Virus record (IMG/VR): IMGVR_UViG_3300033571_032329
Coordinates: 1-22,042 of that record
Length of the DNA: 22,042 bases
Origin: a virus
Reading direction: 5' to 3' (one strand)
Numbering within the stretch: the stretch's first letter is position 1; each line of letters opens with the position of its first letter. Made by a program: the position numbers and the translations under genes. The notes below the pieces were generated by a model. It was not told the origin of the DNA. It saw nothing but the letters and a program-made list of their open reading frames with translations, and searched no databases. Of the stretch, positions 15,901-22,042 are shown one piece after another.

Positions 15901-18900
15901 AATACGCAATGTACGTTTCCGCAAAGATTTCTGCCGAGGATAAAGTTTCCTATTTTACTGATTGGTCCGTTGTTGAACTAAACGGTTCGTACGGATTCAG
16001 CGACAGGCCAGCAGAAGACGATGCGGCATACTCATCTGTTCTTCCATTCAAAGAATATGAAATCCCCGATTACTCAAAAGAAAGCTCCGGCGTTGCAAAT
16101 ACTGTATATATCTACGCTGCAATAATAAAAGCGGAAGATACCACCGCATCCGGATCTGTTCCATCTGCAGCAAGCACGGTAAGCAGCGAGAACATCATAG
16201 ACAACGGTAGCTTTGATCAAAACATCAAGCAGGCTAATGTATCCTCAATCATTAGGTATAACACCGGTTCCATTGTTCAGGTAACAACGATTTCTCCGCA
16301 CGGATTTGAAACCGGCGATTATGTTTCCGTTAGCGGAATACCATCAGATCTTACAATTGCAGATGGGACAAACATTGTAACGAGGATCTCCGACCAGGTA
16401 TTCCAATACGCAGAGGCTGGATCTGACGCAAGCAGAACGGGCATAGAAAATACCGGCGTTAAAGCTTCGTCAACTTACACGATAAAGAATTGGTCAGCAT
16501 CTAATGCGACTATCTCCCCAAGCACAAACTATGCTGTTGCCGGAGAGGTCTCGTTGCTGGCAATCCCTGCAGCCTCTGGAACAGTAACAATATCCTATTC
16601 TGAAGGCGCTGCGCTCAATATTACGCCTGGGGACTCCTATACGTTCTCGATCAGAACAATAGTTCCAAGCACTCAGGCAAATAGAAACATAACCATAAAA
16701 ATGTACTTTTATGGCAACAACGATGATCAAGTTGGTTATTACTCAGTGGCGGATGTATCGCAGTCTGCGGGAACATGGAAAAGCGTTGCAGTTTCTGGCG
16801 TTGCCCCCACCAGCGCGGTTTATGCAAAAGTGGAAATCTTAATTTCTGCCGCAGAAACCGCAGACTTCCACTACTTTGATGACGCAAAACTTATCAACGC
16901 GTCCTACCAGCAGATCTACTCTTATTCCTTTACCGACACCAAGGCCCTGTGGAACGCAAGCGGAAAGGTTATTGAGACTTCAATGGCAGATCAGCAAATT
17001 GCCACGGAGGAAGAGGTGACGCTCAAGGCAAAGCAATACTTTGAGGGCAACCCAAGCGGTCTGGAGTCCATTGGCTTTGATATGTCATATAACTCTGTTG
17101 CACCTCAGGTTGGAACCGTTGTCCCATTCCTCTGGAGGGACCTTGATATTTATGATGCTTACGTCATTAAGTCTGTATCGACAAAGCTTATCGGGACTGA
17201 AATCTTCTATAGGGTTCAGATAACTGGCGACTCAGAGCTCCTTGGCCGCGGTCTTCTTTCCGGGAAGAAGACTGCCCTTAGTGTGGTTTCTGATGGAGAG
17301 GGCGGGTCAAAGACAATCAACCCACCGGTCTATCCGTTTATTAATATTATCAATGGAGCAAACCCAGGAATTCAACTTAGGTGGCTTCACGCTTCTGGCG
17401 GTCAAAACTCAACGTACTCAATTTGGGCAAGAGCAATTCCCGCAGGGTCTGCGCAATACAGCGCAATTCAGTACAAGTTAATTAAGACCGGCATTGAATC
17501 AAATCCAATTGGCGAAATACAAGCTGCAAACGGCGACATCCAGTGGCGCGATGGAACAACAGTTGTTGATCAAACAATTGATAAAGAGGGAATGTATGTC
17601 TACAGAGAATACGACAGCAGATATTGGTACCAGTTTGTTATCAGGTCAAACATTCCTAACTTGTCAGGCGTGCCAGTATATTCAAGGCCAACCTATATCC
17701 CCGAGCCAGGGAGCCCGATTAGGCAGTACATTGCTCCGCCAACGGGCATTACCCTAAACTCAGACGCTCCGCATTCGTACGCCATTGCGGAAGACTACGC
17801 AGACAGCATAGACAGCGCCCCTTCAGAGGGAGACGGCTCTGGCATTAACTCAATCCAGTCCTCAGCAAATGGCAATCTTGGAAACCCGGTATTCTCGTTT
17901 ACTGGTGATGGAATTTCTATTTACAACGGAGCTGAATACACGGATGGGATAGGAAACACATATGACGCCGGTTCAAGAAAAATTCTTGAGAGCGATTTGG
18001 TAAAGGGCGTAACAATCAATGCTGACGTCATTAACACAGGCGTGCTCAATGCAAACGTTGTTGACGTCATTAACCTTAATGCTGACAACATTGTCGCTGG
18101 CACCATTGACGCCAGCCAAATCGAAGTCATCAACCTCAACGCCGACAACATCACCACGGGGACCATTGCCGCCACAGAGCTTCGCGTGGGCACTGGGGCC
18201 AATACCGTCGGCCTGACCGCAGACTACCTCTCTGGGACCGCGGGCTACGCCTTCTGGGCAGGAACAGAAGACCCAAGCAGCGCAAGTCCATTCTCTATCC
18301 AGACAGACGGGTCGGTCATTGCAAGCAACATTACTATTATTGGCGGCTCGCTTGACGCATCTATAGTCAATGTTACCAACCTTGCCGCAGATCAGATCAT
18401 TGTTGGGTCTGGATCTAACACCGTTGGGATTAGCCCAAACTACCTATCCGCCAGCGCTGGCTACGCAATCTGGGCAGGAAGCGCAACGCCAAGCTCTGCA
18501 AGTCCGTTCTTGGTAAGCACTGACGGCTCCGTTGTCGCAAAAAATGCAAACATTACTGGCACCATTTCTGCCTCTGCTGGAAACATTGGCGGATTTGCAA
18601 TTAACGCAACCTCCATAACTGCAGGCTCTGGGGCAACAGCCGTAGGCGTGGCACCAGGATCATACCCATTCTTTGCTGGCTCAGCCACAGCCGCCTCTGC
18701 GCCGTTCAGGGTCACCAGCACGGGCGAGCTGACTGCCTCTGGCGCCAACATTACGGGAACTATCTCGGCAACCTCCGGCAGCATTGGCGGGTTCTCAATC
18801 AACGCAACGTCGATATCTGCCGGGGTGGGCGTAAGCACTGTTGCGCTTTCCACCACGGGCGATTACGCAATTTACGCAGGGAGCTCAACCCCATCAGCAG

Positions 18901-21482
18901 CACCATTCTCCGTAACCCCTGGCGGCAAGGTTGCGCTGTCCGACGTCACCATCAAGGGCGGGTCGCTCTCTTCCGCTGCCGCAAACTTCATTGCCTTTGC
19001 CGCAAACTTTGCTAACGGTGTTGTTTCTAGCGTTGCAATTGCAGACGCGGCAATTACTACCGCAAAAATCTCAACCGCGGCAATTACTAGCGCCCTTATT
19101 CAAGACGCGGCAATTACTACTGCTAAGATTTCTACGGCGGCAATTACCAGCGCAAAGATTGAGAGCCTTGAAGCAACAAAGCTAACAAACATCTCTGGAC
19201 AACCGCTGCTTATTACCGCGGGCGGCGATGAAATAACCGCGGGGCCAGCATCTGGCGGAACCCCAGCATCAACCACTGGAGACATTGGCATCATTGGCGC
19301 AGCTTCTTCGCTTCTGATTGCCAACAAAAATGCTTTTGCTCAGGCTGCAGAAAAGCTAACAATAGACCCCGGTATTGAGCCAGAAGGGGCAAATATTGAC
19401 GAGTTTTATGGCGGAGCTGCTGGCTCCGTTTACGCGCAAACTACAGAGCAAGACCCTGGGGCAGTTGCAATTTCCTACGGCACAGAATGGGGACAAAGGT
19501 ACGCTTCTTCAAGACTTGTTTCTTCGTATGCTAATAGATTTGCCATTGAAAGCGTTTCAAGGTCCGGGACAACCGTAACGATTAAAGGTGACGGGATCTA
19601 CGAATTGATTATTTCTGGGGCGATAAAGGCCACTACGGCACTTTTCGTTGACCTGTCCACCAATTCCCCAGATGCAACAACCTACTCCCAGGTTAACGGA
19701 TCGAGAACCGTTGCCTCAGTTAACAGCACCTATCCAGGCAGTTTCTCATATACAGTTGCAACGTCTGCAACCCTTTCAGAAACTCCAGCAACTGGCTTTT
19801 ACGACTTGTTGGACAACACGGCATCTTCGGTCGATACATACGCAATTAACTGGCTTGATGTTGAGGTTTCCACAATTGCAAGAACCTCCTTGGGGGTTGT
19901 AACGCTTGGCGGTAGCGGATTTGATCAAATCCTTGCTGCGGGGGATAAGTTTTATGTAAACATTACAGTACCAAATTCGACTTATTCCGCAAACGAGGGT
20001 TGGCAAACGGCAACAAGCGTTACGGCGGGAACTATCGTTTACTCATCTACCGGTGGATTGGTTTCCACAACGGCAGTTACGGGAACAATTTCCATAAGAA
20101 ACATTTACAGCAAGTCCGGGTTTAAGATTAAATCCGGATTTGATACTGTTGTGATACAAGCAGATAGCGATCAGGGATCGCTTAACATCAACACATCGAG
20201 GTCAATGGACGTTATCAACACTGCTAGATTTGGCGAGTACGATACCCTTGATTTTGCCAACAACGGACCAGCTGATGGGGCATTAACCTCTGCAAGCCTT
20301 GGCTATGCTCAATTTGTTTACAGTGACGGCATCGTCATTGGGTCAAAAGTTGCACAGGAGTCTGGTGGTGTCGGCTACGGAACGCAAGGAGTTGGGGCGT
20401 CAATTACTTTTGAAGCATACGACGACAATGTAAGCGTCGCGCAAAGCCCTGTATATGTCTACATGAAAGAAGATGTCCCTGCAAGCGGTATTGCTGGACT
20501 TGCAGTAAGCGGCTCTCTGCGCATTGACAGAACGTCGCAAGCAACCCTTTCAAGCAAAGATCACGGGTTCCAAATTGGTCCAAGCAGCGGCAGTAATCTT
20601 AGGATGGACACTAATGAAATTAACGCATTAAGCAATGGCGCCGTTGCGGATATCTATATTAACCACTATGGTGGAGATGTCCACATCGGCCAAAACGCAT
20701 CAACAACCGCTGGCAACATAATCCTTGGTACTTCTGCCACAAACGTCACTGGTGCGATTATCTTCAAGGACGGCACTGGCGGATCAATTCGCGCATTTAG
20801 CACCACAAGCGGAAATACCTCAATTGCCATCAAAAACAGTAGCGGTTCCGCCTACGCGGCATTGGTTGCTGATAGTTTCTTCCCCGGCGGCCAGGGTAGC
20901 GCCAGCATAGACCACAATGGAACGCAGTTTATAATGAATGATTCTGTTTCCATTACTGGCGGAATAACCGTTAGCGCCGGAGTTACCGCACAATCAAGCT
21001 CGATTGCCCTAACGGCATCTGGCGGTGGCGACATTACTATGACTGGGGCTGATACAACAGTTCCGATTAGCGGAAACGGTGAACTCCAGGCGATTCCAAA
21101 CACAACAACTTTGACGACAAATAGCGCGCGGTGGGTGTCACTTGGCAGCAACAGATACGGATTACAGCGCGACTCTTCAACGCGCCGCGCGAAGACGAAC
21201 ATCGTTGAGGCTGACGACGCAGTATTGGCCGCCGCCAAGCGCCTACGCGCCGTTCACTTTGAGCCACTTGAGAAAGACGAAGAGGGCAACCTGCGCGGCA
21301 CTGGCCAGTTGACGCTTGGACTGATCGCCGAAGAGATTGCAGAGGCAGGGCTTGGATGCGCCGTGACCTATGACGGCGAAGGATTGCCGGACGGATACGA
21401 TGAACGCGTAATCATTGCTGCGCTCCTACATCGAGTTAACGACCTTGAGGCCAGACTGGCAGAAGTAGAATCTGCTGACTAG
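9906..21482 (+). CDS. Giant tail hub / receptor-binding fibre protein with S74 chaperone, 3858 residues
   Basis: This protein probably closes the tail tip, binds the host surface and forms the central fibre. Residues 1 to about 190 resemble the start of a phage tail hub. About 14 short beta modules follow (about 205-1680), then GRTIRSAIDFITSRTKGQFWVDP (1700-1722), which resumes a hub-type domain. A discoidin-like domain (about 1800-1930) and carbohydrate-binding-module-like domains (about 1929-2035 and 2095-2335) come next, then the last hub-type part (about 2349-2455). A fibronectin-III-like region (2469-2602), fibre repeats (about 2699-3095), a motif HGFQIGP...MDTNEINAL (from 3552) and a peptidase S74 domain (about 3750-3858) complete it. 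No signal peptide or membrane segment is seen. The start overlaps the tape measure stop by one base, with a weak GGGG site (9894-9897). The hub assignment is inference; the fibre role and S74 domain are firmer. Confidence 0.9.
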   Translation: MAIRVYIQLKIEDSPAGIAGFTDITSRVALENSSWSRDADGMSSEISFDIFTLLPHSTYHWSEYPGATSADKFAAAVADQGYRVYVPIRAELYVEDSNTGKRIFGGIVTSADYAKESGYIIAHVTGGDYTQLLEEWIINRYDIPYGSKDTDIILGNIVPNAYTGEAVPSILHPDNLARNTDGGSDSPDINPLFFTVSSITKSGNGSYTSGIVSSVFTTSDNHDFVVGDQVIITGTIGTSSDSDVFDYTGPITHVPNVNTFVVSNFPASYSANAAGTSYPQTTSMARHDYVVTASDSIFSPIYVGYGDERNIQKIKRSAGSTRVAIDTAAPAIAFIESIPSKDYFYAVEEITTDVTKAGITPSASTDGLAIAFIDPDPTNTNLRDAKTARIDPIVTSTQKTISNITAMANGEIKIALQAAVSLEARENTLCYIVAAGYKKNAKGTVIAAQTGNFTGVYRITSIDAAKNIFTVKPRNPAKPDLSGIKVGTFWGDSTGADRDLGYPQTSSGKLTGVKEDDAFVQAGVDLVAGDPWSITGDGNDSKGITGATSAKSALQTGYVREVAAGKDTVTYTVDGANNFAVGDYVGVSGVTISDTPYNFGIKKVLGVNPQYTVSSVTAAPSTISTTYATGAVVAAGSSIEYKYYDVDPGFAVGDYVKISGTGYSELDIDIAKIKAVTSNQKSISSIEQAKSVISQDGTTQSSITSQGTTENGFTLYYNTFTSGIVAGDYVSISGSANTDINTGLAIVTAVSSRDASIASVAGSKTPISAISNGLWGITQTDNRVTASNDGEYIAYIFNNGVNPGLVVGDAITISGIKDASGADFSYYNRSTPVKVEKISTAGDGKKIVKIIKPYTVSSAGARTYRNIPTGAVTITSSVITRVDIVTYTTSSNHSLPLGELVTVAGCTNSDFNVSDQQIIATTANTFSIVKTQTGTSASGGLARPKANSISVLIPAKAVTPSSTAIINASGATITRVQVVKYKFAADVPFIVGDKISVESAGVFNISNQIVAGIETAAAGARAVPGKARSVSVISTTTGSYTSGGIAYSTRSQNSITVEIPQGTFSTHDFAQYALIERLRTNTYTFVGNPDFKVGQYPKVLGSTSAIYDLNSSAQDYPIKRYESEISSTPTYYQRTGTTVTITTKGAHGFTKGRTVVVSLKNNPSSINGTFTITDVPTTTTFKYTRGTGTIAKTAVATGVSTAKQYGQFVTISAKTGLFAGASVYTRGYYETFTVGSGAIAGTSYPAIDPTPRTSSFAKRVPTVTYTSTGHPYTATSASSGSKVTVSGISPSGLNITDKEIVDTTTNTFVVKDVELITSGITYSSGGSVSLSGADNNGSFRIAYDPGMTDSGRPWVAYYNANAVTESSTKQSTKGGGTRLRIEYENLVSHNITEKTSKNDVRIGDTVKVSGTLKSGFINQISIKGGKATVITPTNNIINGDRVTISQAGVPFDGSWYVHDVATSPTTATSSFVIDITGAADKDSGIYGIKPSWSVNFSNDGDESTAFAVETMERDSSGIVKITTTEPHDIVVGQKVNVIIRSGNLYGEINGYHSVASVDSNYITYQTAQTGSVISITATTGKIYQRDGYIVYRVPNESSVYAMWPGTQEIPARSVLATVNEKIDVGDIIMVSNTKIPEIDGQYRVVENTDYSFWGTKQPYAGYFEAELVEGTYTTAAESSQGVFQKKQEIAKARILEQLKGRTIRSAIDFITSRTKGQFWVDPYKNLQYKRRKTVNIVKTPIYESGSGSSSSLGWTIDGGFILDSTGVTGPYGTGYTIYHSGVAKAWRYYKFVPKATRKAGFNNASLSKMRIYSSSSEIAIASATPQYATENADAIIDENSNSDWLTTNMNSSTGPNVILDISSAQIVDHYSIYTSWNDSTDSDPVSWEIYGSNDQSSWSILDKKESYGTTVSRSTAIGTFYISPQTAAYARSSAITVSPGKKYWISYRVKSQSASAASATVSFAASDGAEISVIKTISGPVVPNNWEKRYAIVEVPTGKYAMYVSAKISAEDKVSYFTDWSVVELNGSYGFSDRPAEDDAAYSSVLPFKEYEIPDYSKESSGVANTVYIYAAIIKAEDTTASGSVPSAASTVSSENIIDNGSFDQNIKQANVSSIIRYNTGSIVQVTTISPHGFETGDYVSVSGIPSDLTIADGTNIVTRISDQVFQYAEAGSDASRTGIENTGVKASSTYTIKNWSASNATISPSTNYAVAGEVSLLAIPAASGTVTISYSEGAALNITPGDSYTFSIRTIVPSTQANRNITIKMYFYGNNDDQVGYYSVADVSQSAGTWKSVAVSGVAPTSAVYAKVEILISAAETADFHYFDDAKLINASYQQIYSYSFTDTKALWNASGKVIETSMADQQIATEEEVTLKAKQYFEGNPSGLESIGFDMSYNSVAPQVGTVVPFLWRDLDIYDAYVIKSVSTKLIGTEIFYRVQITGDSELLGRGLLSGKKTALSVVSDGEGGSKTINPPVYPFINIINGANPGIQLRWLHASGGQNSTYSIWARAIPAGSAQYSAIQYKLIKTGIESNPIGEIQAANGDIQWRDGTTVVDQTIDKEGMYVYREYDSRYWYQFVIRSNIPNLSGVPVYSRPTYIPEPGSPIRQYIAPPTGITLNSDAPHSYAIAEDYADSIDSAPSEGDGSGINSIQSSANGNLGNPVFSFTGDGISIYNGAEYTDGIGNTYDAGSRKILESDLVKGVTINADVINTGVLNANVVDVINLNADNIVAGTIDASQIEVINLNADNITTGTIAATELRVGTGANTVGLTADYLSGTAGYAFWAGTEDPSSASPFSIQTDGSVIASNITIIGGSLDASIVNVTNLAADQIIVGSGSNTVGISPNYLSASAGYAIWAGSATPSSASPFLVSTDGSVVAKNANITGTISASAGNIGGFAINATSITAGSGATAVGVAPGSYPFFAGSATAASAPFRVTSTGELTASGANITGTISATSGSIGGFSINATSISAGVGVSTVALSTTGDYAIYAGSSTPSAAPFSVTPGGKVALSDVTIKGGSLSSAAANFIAFAANFANGVVSSVAIADAAITTAKISTAAITSALIQDAAITTAKISTAAITSAKIESLEATKLTNISGQPLLITAGGDEITAGPASGGTPASTTGDIGIIGAASSLLIANKNAFAQAAEKLTIDPGIEPEGANIDEFYGGAAGSVYAQTTEQDPGAVAISYGTEWGQRYASSRLVSSYANRFAIESVSRSGTTVTIKGDGIYELIISGAIKATTALFVDLSTNSPDATTYSQVNGSRTVASVNSTYPGSFSYTVATSATLSETPATGFYDLLDNTASSVDTYAINWLDVEVSTIARTSLGVVTLGGSGFDQILAAGDKFYVNITVPNSTYSANEGWQTATSVTAGTIVYSSTGGLVSTTAVTGTISIRNIYSKSGFKIKSGFDTVVIQADSDQGSLNINTSRSMDVINTARFGEYDTLDFANNGPADGALTSASLGYAQFVYSDGIVIGSKVAQESGGVGYGTQGVGASITFEAYDDNVSVAQSPVYVYMKEDVPASGIAGLAVSGSLRIDRTSQATLSSKDHGFQIGPSSGSNLRMDTNEINALSNGAVADIYINHYGGDVHIGQNASTTAGNIILGTSATNVTGAIIFKDGTGGSIRAFSTTSGNTSIAIKNSSGSAYAALVADSFFPGGQGSASIDHNGTQFIMNDSVSITGGITVSAGVTAQSSSIALTASGGGDITMTGADTTVPISGNGELQAIPNTTTLTTNSARWVSLGSNRYGLQRDSSTRRAKTNIVEADDAVLAAAKRLRAVHFEPLEKDEEGNLRGTGQLTLGLIAEEIAEAGLGCAVTYDGEGLPDGYDERVIIAALLHRVNDLEARLAEVESAD
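10530..14935 (+). repeat. Array of about 14 diverged beta modules (FCCH-like) within hub gene
   Basis: The protein repeats a roughly 60-100-residue pattern with the signature F-x-V-G-D-x-V-x-I-S-G followed by a Tyr/Thr-rich strand. Cores lie near 10582, 11649, 11860, 12078, 12325, 12595, 12878, 13178, 13350, 13750, 14108, 14220, 14495 and 14772. Several copies are degenerate, for example VGQYPKVLG and KGRTVVVSL. The pattern resembles the short beta repeats often matched to the E1 FCCH domain in phage tail proteins; this is recalled family knowledge, not a search result. The copies are diverged at DNA level, so the array is old rather than freshly duplicated. Confidence 0.75.
15300..15695 (+). 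other. Discoidin (F5/8 type C, CBM32-like) domain within hub/fibre gene
   Basis: Residues about 1800-1930 contain, in order, ATENADAIIDENSNSDWLT, then VILDISSAQIVDHYSIY, then SWEIYGSNDQSSWSIL. This order (Asp/Asn-rich loop with Trp, I-x-hydrophobic-D strand, Y-x-hydrophobic-x-S-x-D-x-x-x-W) is the familiar discoidin pattern. Such domains usually bind sugars or lipids, so a role in attachment to host surface glycan is likely. The ligand cannot be told from sequence. Confidence 0.7.
16186..16910 (+). other. CBM4/9-like carbohydrate-binding domain split by a beta module
   Basis: NIIDNGSFDQ (near residue 2096) is a typical opening for a CBM4/9-type beta sandwich. The rest appears later: NWSASNATI, then LNITPGDSYTFSIRT, TWKSVAVSGV and HYFDDAKLINA (to about 2335). 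Between them (about 2109-2178) is a complete extra copy of the beta module with HGFETGDYVSVSG. A neighbouring sandwich without this insertion lies at about 1929-2035 (SPGKKYWISYRV to YFTDWSVVELNG). Sugar binding is inferred from fold resemblance. Confidence 0.55.
18060..18179 (+). repeat. Tandem 60-base repeat, two copies, in fibre region
   Basis: Two adjacent 20-codon units begin at about 18060 and 18120. Both encode a version of EVINLNADNI followed by (A/T)GTI and an alcohol- or Ala-rich end. A partial, more diverged unit precedes them. They form a short beta or coiled segment typical of trimeric phage fibres. Confidence 0.75.
18186..18960 (+). repeat. Four tandem modules of about 66-73 residues in fibre region
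   Basis: Units start near 18186, 18402, 18621 and 18819. Each goes from a GSGxxTVG-like segment through YA(I/F)WAGS-xxPSSASPF and xTDGSVxA to ITGTIS or IGGSL. The spacing of 216, 219 and 198 bases keeps the reading frame. This layout is common in phage central fibres and is expected to form a trimeric stalk. Confidence 0.8.
19044..19161 (+). repeat. Two tandem 60-base repeats encoding AAITTAKIS-type units
   Basis: Two nearly identical 20-codon units start at 19044 and 19104. They encode DAAITTAKISTAAITSALIQ and the same with small changes at the end. Codon differences are mostly silent. Such I-x-D-x-A-I-T-x-A-K-I repeats are usual in phage fibre shafts. Confidence 0.85.
21153..21479 (+). other. 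C-terminal peptidase S74 (endosialidase-type intramolecular chaperone) domain
   Basis: The final residues (about 3750-3858) contain DSSTRRAKTNIVEADDAVL, then LRAVHFEPL, LGLIAEEIAEAGL, and a terminal helix VIIAALLHRVNDLEARLAEVE. This is the usual layout of the S74 chaperone, which helps a fibre trimerise and then cuts itself off. Ser3758 and Lys3763 are five residues apart, fitting the known Ser-Lys pair. Cleavage just before Ser3758 would release a piece of 101 residues. The segment is more G+C-rich than the fibre before it. Confidence 0.9.
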
Positions 21483-21504
21483 CCCATACAGCATATTGTA
21501 TAAT
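21475..21504 (+). promoter_or_regulatory. Sigma70-type promoter candidate for lysin gene
   Basis: A perfect TATAAT lies at 21499-21504. A partial -35 match, CTGACT (21475-21480), lies 18 bases upstream and overlaps the end of the fibre gene. The core GTATAATCA matches the promoter candidate at 514-522. No terminator is visible between the fibre gene and the lysin, so readthrough may also supply transcript. Confidence 0.55.
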
Positions 21505-21530
21505 CAACTTGCCGATTCGGCATATAGATT

Positions 21531-21536
21531 GGGGAG
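21531..21536 (+). promoter_or_regulatory. Ribosome binding site for lysin gene
   Basis: GGGGAG ends six bases before the ATG at 21543. This supports that ATG as the start of the truncated lysin frame. Confidence 0.8.
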
Positions 21537-21542
21537 AAAACC

Positions 21543-22042
21543 ATGAAATTTCGAGTAAAGTCACAGTTGGATCACGAGGAAAAAGGCGGCATCTTGGATG
21601 ATTGCGGCCCATCAAGCATGGCGGCCTGTGTCTCTTGGGTGTTTAAGTACTCAGAAGGCAAGGACTTCACTGCTGCTCAGGGTATTGCAGCAAAAACCAA
21701 GGCCACTGGCAAGATTGATAAGCAGGGCGTAAGCGACAACGGTAGCACTCTTGCTGACCTTATCCTTACCGCCAAGCAGCTTGGGGCTACGGCTCGCTGG
21801 GCAAAGGACTGGAACGACGTCATCAACTCCGCTAAGGCCGGTGCGGCTCTTGGCGTCTGGGTTGAGCAGCCTGCTGGGTACCCCAAGGGCCTTGAGGTTT
21901 CCGCATGGCACGCAAAGTGGGAGCGCTGGTGGTGGGTCAAGCAGAAGCAGCCTACCCGCACCTACGGTCACATGACCGCCGCTGTTTACGACCCGATTGA
22001 CGGCTGGCAGTGGGCTTGCCCAACGCGATCCGGCAAGGGTGC
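21543..22042 (+). CDS. Papain-like (peptidase C39-type) cysteine peptidase, probable endolysin, 3' end missing
   Basis: The frame is open from the ATG at 21543 to the window edge, giving 166 visible residues. It has no signal peptide. Near the N terminus is LDDCGPSSMAACVSWV, with the likely nucleophile Cys21. YGHMTAAVYDP supplies the likely His143 and perhaps Asp150. The order Cys-Gly-Pro-Ser, then His about 120 residues later, is the C39-like papain fold. Such domains serve as the peptide-cutting part of some phage endolysins, acting on cell-wall cross-links at lysis. A cell-wall-binding or second catalytic domain could lie beyond the window. The Trp-rich stretch WERWWWV (about 126-132) is unusual. 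It has its own promoter candidate and ribosome binding site. Another possibility is a virion-associated protease. Arg codons are CGN, as in the tube gene. Confidence 0.75.
   Translation, partial: MKFRVKSQLDHEEKGGILDDCGPSSMAACVSWVFKYSEGKDFTAAQGIAAKTKATGKIDKQGVSDNGSTLADLILTAKQLGATARWAKDWNDVINSAKAGAALGVWVEQPAGYPKGLEVSAWHAKWERWWWVKQKQPTRTYGHMTAAVYDPIDGWQWACPTRSGKG

Noticed and set aside
18060-19161. Regular repeats that might suggest a CRISPR or minisatellite array
   Set aside because: The units keep the reading frame, differ mostly at silent positions and encode fibre-type repeats. There are no spacers.

Overview
This window is part of the late structural region of a tailed bacteriophage (Caudoviricetes), most likely a long-tailed siphovirus. 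All convincing genes lie on the + strand and are tightly packed. The order is tail tube protein, two tail assembly chaperone frames, tape measure protein, giant tail hub/fibre protein, then a lysin. No integrase, tRNA, rRNA, CRISPR array or host housekeeping gene is visible, so the sequence cannot show whether it comes from a free phage or a prophage. The host is also undetermined. A Gram-positive host is a weak guess, based on the lysin lacking a signal peptide and on the cell-surface-sugar-binding style of the tail protein.

Layout. Bases 2-433 hold the 3' part of a G+C-rich major tail protein gene. It ends with tandem stops and is followed by a strong intrinsic terminator (460-491). A promoter-like sequence (493-520) and a good ribosome binding site lead into a small chaperone gene (573-848). 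This gene ends on a run containing two overlapping slippery heptamers (836-845). A -1 shift there joins it to the second chaperone frame (to 1165), giving a predicted 197-residue product, as in the lambda G/GT system. The stop of the second frame overlaps by one base the start of a 2913-codon tape measure gene (1165-9906), whose own stop overlaps by one base the start of a 3858-codon gene (9906-21482). A second promoter-like sequence with the same core 9-mer and a ribosome binding site (21475-21542) precede a cysteine-peptidase lysin gene that runs off the window.

How the genes work together. The tube protein forms the tail tube, the chaperones coat and fold the tape measure, and the tape measure sets tail length. 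The giant protein would close the tail tip, bind the host surface and form the fibre. It reads as a tail hub split by very large insertions: an array of about 14 short beta modules resembling the FCCH-like repeats of phage tail proteins, a discoidin-like domain and carbohydrate-binding-module-like domains. Fibronectin-like and fibre repeat regions follow, then a C-terminal peptidase S74 self-cleaving chaperone. The lysin probably cuts peptidoglycan at host lysis.

I do not see an entirely new system. The most interesting items are the nested, insertion-laden architecture of the 3858-residue hub/fibre, the absence of a separate distal tail gene between tape measure and hub, the roughly 1170-residue Lys/Ala-rich extension ahead of the tape measure core, the doubled slippery site, and a change in base composition at the S74 domain that suggests module exchange.
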